The notes beneath the pieces were generated by a model, which saw only the letters and a program-made list of their open reading frames with translations, had not been told where the DNA came from and searched no databases. From assembly GCF_002119425.1 (NCBI RefSeq), contig NZ_MDSU01000002.1:1-32875 (forward strand): 32,875 bases of DNA. Direction: 5' to 3'. The translations under genes and the position numbers were made by a program. Within the stretch, counting starts at the first letter, position 1. Every line of letters begins with the position of its first letter. The stretch comes from Desulfurella amilsii (lineage in GTDB: Bacteria; Campylobacterota_A; Desulfurellia; Desulfurellales; Desulfurellaceae). This document shows positions 29,883 to 32,875 of the stretch, piece by piece.

Positions 29883-32015
29883 TTATCCCCCACTATTGAT
29901 ACATATTGAAGGATCATACTGCCAACTTTGAGTTGTTTGAGTTGGTGGCAATGGTGATGTAGAAACATTATAAACCTTATAAGGTGGATTATATGTATAT
30001 AAAGAAATACCATACCCCTGCCAACCAGTAGTAGTGGCAGGTGCATAACAATAGCCATTACTGTAACTAAATGGTGTAGGACATGTTTGATAACTAATTA
30101 AACCGGAATAGTAAATTCCAAAATAATCATAATAACAATCACCACCATAACATTGAGTGCTACCGTAAGTAACACATTGAACATAGTTATATCTTGCTTT
30201 TGTATAAGCCCACACAGTTATCGCAGGCATTACACAATAACCATTTGAGTAGGTTAATCCCGGTGCACAGCCTTGTCCGTTGTAAGTCAAATTATTTGTA
30301 ACAGGAACTATTGAACTAATCAGCGATGTATTAAAACTGCAAGCCCCATATCCCAAACTATCTGTCCCGCTTGAAATTGTATAGTCGCAAAGCTGATTAG
30401 TGAAAGGGTCTATAATGATATTATTAAAATTGGTATTATTTGGATTAATAGAGTTTACATTTACCGCATACTGTTTGCCTGAATTTAAATTACCTGAATT
30501 CAACGCAGTAGGATTAACTGACTCCGCTGATATTTCCTGCATAGCGTAATAATTACCGTCGCTTGATTGAACTGTCTGAAAAGGCTCTGGCACAAGCCAA
30601 TCTGTTTCCTGTGCGGTTACACCCTGCAAATAAAAGTTAATATTGTTGTAGTAGGTAGCATTGCAGTTTGTAGCATTAAGAATTAATGCTTGCACCCAGC
30701 TTCCGCCATAAACGCTAATCCAGCCTTGATTATATGAAAAACCATTTGTCCACTGTCCATCGCCAGCCGCCTGAACATATTGCGAAAAGCTTCCCATTGA
30801 ATATAAGTTAAAAAAGTTTGTGTATGGAGAGCTTACATCATGAACCCCAGCCGATAAATAACCATAGCTTAAAAAATAATCCGTATAACAATGTTTATAG
30901 CATATTAAATCACTTGGCCCGCCTGATAAAGAACCCCAACCGCTATATCCTAAGGGACTTGCACCGCCTCCGCCAAAACATAAACCCGAACAGCCCCACC
31001 AACCGCATTGTCCCGAACAACCGCTTCCATAGCTGTAATTTGCCTGACAACTTCCATTTAACTGCCTTAAAGAATAAGCCATATTAAACTGCAAATTGCC
31101 GTTTGAGTCTGTTGTTGCGCTCCAGTTATCAATGTATTTTACAATTACATTTACAGGGCTGTATGGTGCTAAATATTGATTATTTACATAGTTTATCAAA
31201 TTAGTAACTAAAACCTGCGGAACATAAGTAGCTGTCGTATTAACTTCATTAACTTCAAAGCCTACATTGTAAGCAGTTTGCGCTGATACTTGAGTATTTA
31301 ACGGTGTAGCTACTACACTGCCTAAGCCTGTCGGTGTAAGCTGGTAAATCTGAACCAGTAAATTACCTAAATACTGATTTAAAACAGGTGCAATTGTTGA
31401 CGAGTAATTAGGCAACTGCTGTATTCCTATATCTACATTATGCGTAAAGTAAGTAACCATTGCTACATAAGGATTTGGATTAGTAACTATCCAGCCACTT
31501 GCTTTGGATTGTATATTAGCAGGGTCAAAACCTGAAAAGTTTTCTATGTTAGGAGACCAAAGCGCTGAATTTACAGCCCACTTATTTACATATTTACCAG
31601 TAACTTGGTCGTAAACATTAGCCGAATAAACACAGTTAACTGTAACAGTGTTTACTCCATACTGTTGTATCATACTGCCTGCGTTTGCTATAAGCTGATT
31701 GAAGTCATTCTGCGGAAATACAGTGTTTGCCGTATTAGCTAAATCGGCATTGCTTGCAAACTGCGTTCCGTATTGACTGCCTATCGGATTTGAATAAATA
31801 GGCATTACGGATTGCGTAACATCATAGGTAGCTACCACTTGACTATTGACATACTTGTTGATTTGAGCGGTAAAACTGTGCGATAATCCTTCTATTTCGG
31901 TTATCGTCATAGTGTAAGTGGTAAATCCCTGCGAATCCGCATACGAATAATTTAAAGTGCCTATACCTATAAAAATCAGCAAGAAAGCTATTAAAACTTT
32001 TTTAAGCAATCCCAT
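29883..32015 (-). CDS. Large secreted Cys-rich protein, possible tip or mating-pair protein
   Basis: 710 residues with a signal peptide (KKVLIAFLLIFIGIGTLNYS, cut after SYA at 26). The mature chain is Asn/Tyr/Ser-rich. It has a Cys/Gly cluster (C323, C333, C337, C342, C346, C372, C376) and two C-terminal modules C-x4-YSNGYC preceding xxPA (583-598 and 645-660), spaced 62 residues apart. The 'C..G..YSNGYC' modules recall the Cys-rich repeats of TraN-like outer-membrane proteins, but no family is established. It is transcribed alone upstream of the pilus operon, so a surface adhesin, pilus tip or mating-pair stabilisation role is plausible. ATG 32015 has AAAAGGAG upstream. Confidence 0.7.
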   Translation of the reverse strand: MGLLKKVLIAFLLIFIGIGTLNYSYADSQGFTTYTMTITEIEGLSHSFTAQINKYVNSQVVATYDVTQSVMPIYSNPIGSQYGTQFASNADLANTANTVFPQNDFNQLIANAGSMIQQYGVNTVTVNCVYSANVYDQVTGKYVNKWAVNSALWSPNIENFSGFDPANIQSKASGWIVTNPNPYVAMVTYFTHNVDIGIQQLPNYSSTIAPVLNQYLGNLLVQIYQLTPTGLGSVVATPLNTQVSAQTAYNVGFEVNEVNTTATYVPQVLVTNLINYVNNQYLAPYSPVNVIVKYIDNWSATTDSNGNLQFNMAYSLRQLNGSCQANYSYGSGCSGQCGWWGCSGLCFGGGGASPLGYSGWGSLSGGPSDLICYKHCYTDYFLSYGYLSAGVHDVSSPYTNFFNLYSMGSFSQYVQAAGDGQWTNGFSYNQGWISVYGGSWVQALILNATNCNATYYNNINFYLQGVTAQETDWLVPEPFQTVQSSDGNYYAMQEISAESVNPTALNSGNLNSGKQYAVNVNSINPNNTNFNNIIIDPFTNQLCDYTISSGTDSLGYGACSFNTSLISSIVPVTNNLTYNGQGCAPGLTYSNGYCVMPAITVWAYTKARYNYVQCVTYGSTQCYGGDCYYDYFGIYYSGLISYQTCPTPFSYSNGYCYAPATTTGWQGYGISLYTYNPPYKVYNVSTSPLPPTQTTQSWQYDPSICINSGG

Positions 32016-32077
32016 AACAAACTCCTTTTTAAAAAGTTAAGTTTTAAATAAAAAAACCACATTGCCCTTGAATTATA

Positions 32078-32105
32078 AGTTTAATTCTTTTTTAGATTTT
32101 GTCAA
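32078..32105 (-). promoter_or_regulatory. Candidate promoter of the 710-residue protein gene
   Basis: TTGACA (32105-32100) with a 16-base spacer to TAAACT (32083-32078). A perfect TATAAT also occurs nearby, but at an unsuitable 22-base spacing. The choice between them is uncertain. Confidence 0.45.
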
Positions 32106-32230
32106 TTATTAAAAGAAATAAATTATACTTGTTTTTCACTAAATTTGTGTTATTAGATATTTTTAAAAAAACACACATAAGAGGCAATCTAACTGTTAAA
32201 TATTTTATCATATTTTATATAAAAAACCAC

Positions 32231-32258
32231 TTGACAAATACATATTTTGGTGTATAAT
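32231..32258 (+). promoter_or_regulatory. Promoter of the IS607-like transposase, leaderless layout
   Basis: TTGACA (32231-32236), a 16-base spacer, and a perfect TATAAT (32253-32258). The ATG is only 6 bases after the -10 box, so the mRNA would begin at or next to the start codon. No ribosome binding site fits between. The remaining sequence from 32016 to 32230 holds no gene that I can see. Confidence 0.8.
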
Positions 32259-32264
32259 ATAAGT

Positions 32265-32875
32265 ATGTATAAGATTGGTCAGTTTTCAAAGCTTACAGGT
32301 ATATCAATACCGACTTTAAGAGCATGGGATAAAAAAGAAATATTGAAACCAGAGTTCAAAACACAACATGGAGAAAGAAGATACAGTGATGCTCAACTAC
32401 AGAGTATACTGCAGAAGAAACCAGATACATTACGTATTAATATAGGTTATGCAAGAGTAAGTTCAAAAAAGCAAGAAGATGACTTAAAAAGACAGATTGA
32501 TCTATTAGAGCTGTTTTTAGCAAAACAAGGTAAACCATTTAAAATAATCTCTGATATAGGCAGCGGTATAAATTACTCAAAAGCAGGGCTAAAGGAATTA
32601 ATAAAGTTAATATCATTAAACCAAATAGATAAAATTTATGTGCTATATAAAGACAGACTTGTTAGATTTGGCTTTGAACTTATAGAAGAATTTGCAAAAC
32701 TTCACAGCACAAATATTGAAATAGTTAATCAAACAGAAGATAAAACTGACGAAGAGGAGTTAGTGGAGGATATTTTAAATATAATTCATGTTTTTTCTTG
32801 TAAGCTAAACGGTAAAAAAAGCCATATAAATAAAAAAGTGGCTGAAAGGTTATTAAATGAGAACTACCCTCAAAA
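32265..32875 (+). mobile_element. tnpA: IS607-family transposase (serine recombinase), partial at window edge
   Basis: An open frame from ATG 32265 to the window end (203 codons, no stop yet). The N-terminus is a MerR-like helix-turn-helix (YKIGQFSKLTGISIPTLRAW), followed by GERRYSDAQL. The serine-recombinase catalytic domain starts NIGYARVSSKKQEDDLKRQ, with the nucleophilic Ser in RVSS. It continues with SGINYSKAGLKELI and the arginine-bearing KDRLVRFGFELI. This N-terminal DNA-binding, C-terminal catalytic order is specific to the small IS607-type recombinases, which insert without target duplication. It is the only plus-strand gene of the window. Element ends are not identified, and any tnpB would lie beyond the edge. 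Confidence 0.9.

Noticed and set aside
29876-30058. 60-residue minus-strand frame rich in His and Leu
   Set aside because: It is a shadow within the C-terminal coding region of the 710-residue protein.

Overview
The window is an AT-rich (roughly one-third GC by eye) piece of a Gram-negative conjugative element, most likely a large plasmid or an integrative conjugative element. The evidence is an F-type type IV secretion (T4SS) gene run in canonical order, an outer-membrane secretin, lipoproteins and several prepilins, next to element-borne replication and nucleotide genes (topB, dnaN, dut) and a TraX-like protein. Almost every gene is on the minus strand, tightly packed, with 4-base ATGA/GTGA-type overlaps and strong AGGAGG ribosome binding sites. 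I cannot name the species. Low-GC Gram-negative groups such as Desulfurellales, Deferribacterota, Aquificota or Campylobacterota would fit, but this is inference.

Reading in the direction of transcription (right to left), the layout is as follows. (1) At the right edge, on the plus strand, lies the start of an IS607-family transposase gene that runs out of the window. (2) A 710-residue secreted Cys-rich protein (29883-32015) may be a surface or tip protein. (3) A type IV pilus operon (23523-29762) encodes an unknown first gene, two prepilins, a pilin-like protein, a PilT-type ATPase, a third prepilin-like protein, a GspF/PilR platform protein and a small zinc-finger-like protein. (4) The T4SS operon (from 23442) has traA-like pilin, traL, traE, traK, traB, traV and traC. 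It then continues without a break into a repeat-containing lipoprotein, a PilP-like protein, a secretin, a GspL/PilM-N-like protein, a PilO-like protein and a TPR protein (10337-17018). (5) A DNA-metabolism and transfer-accessory operon (1919-10184) holds a membrane protein, topB, a DUF805 protein, a putative winged-helix protein, dut, a HAD nucleotidase, dnaN, several unknown small genes, a glutaredoxin and traX. (6) At the left edge is a short operon with a TPR protein, a YbjQ-like membrane protein and a bacterial-PH-domain protein cut by the window edge.

Four minus-strand promoters share the same TTGACT -35 box and define the main transcription units. A fifth candidate lies upstream of the 710-residue gene, and a sixth drives the IS607 gene. 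Three of the TTGACT promoters are followed at once by hairpins in the 5' leader.

The most notable feature is the interleaving of two machines. An F-type conjugation channel with its own TraA-like pilin shares an operon with the secretin, alignment and platform parts of a type IV pilus. R64-type IncI plasmids also carry conjugation genes plus a type IV pilus, but their channel is I-type. Other unusual points are an intrinsic terminator inside a prepilin leader-coding region, a GC-rich palindromic element that supplies the start and first ~26 codons of a TPR gene, N-x-S/T sequon-rich linkers in three envelope proteins, and a probable ATT start codon.
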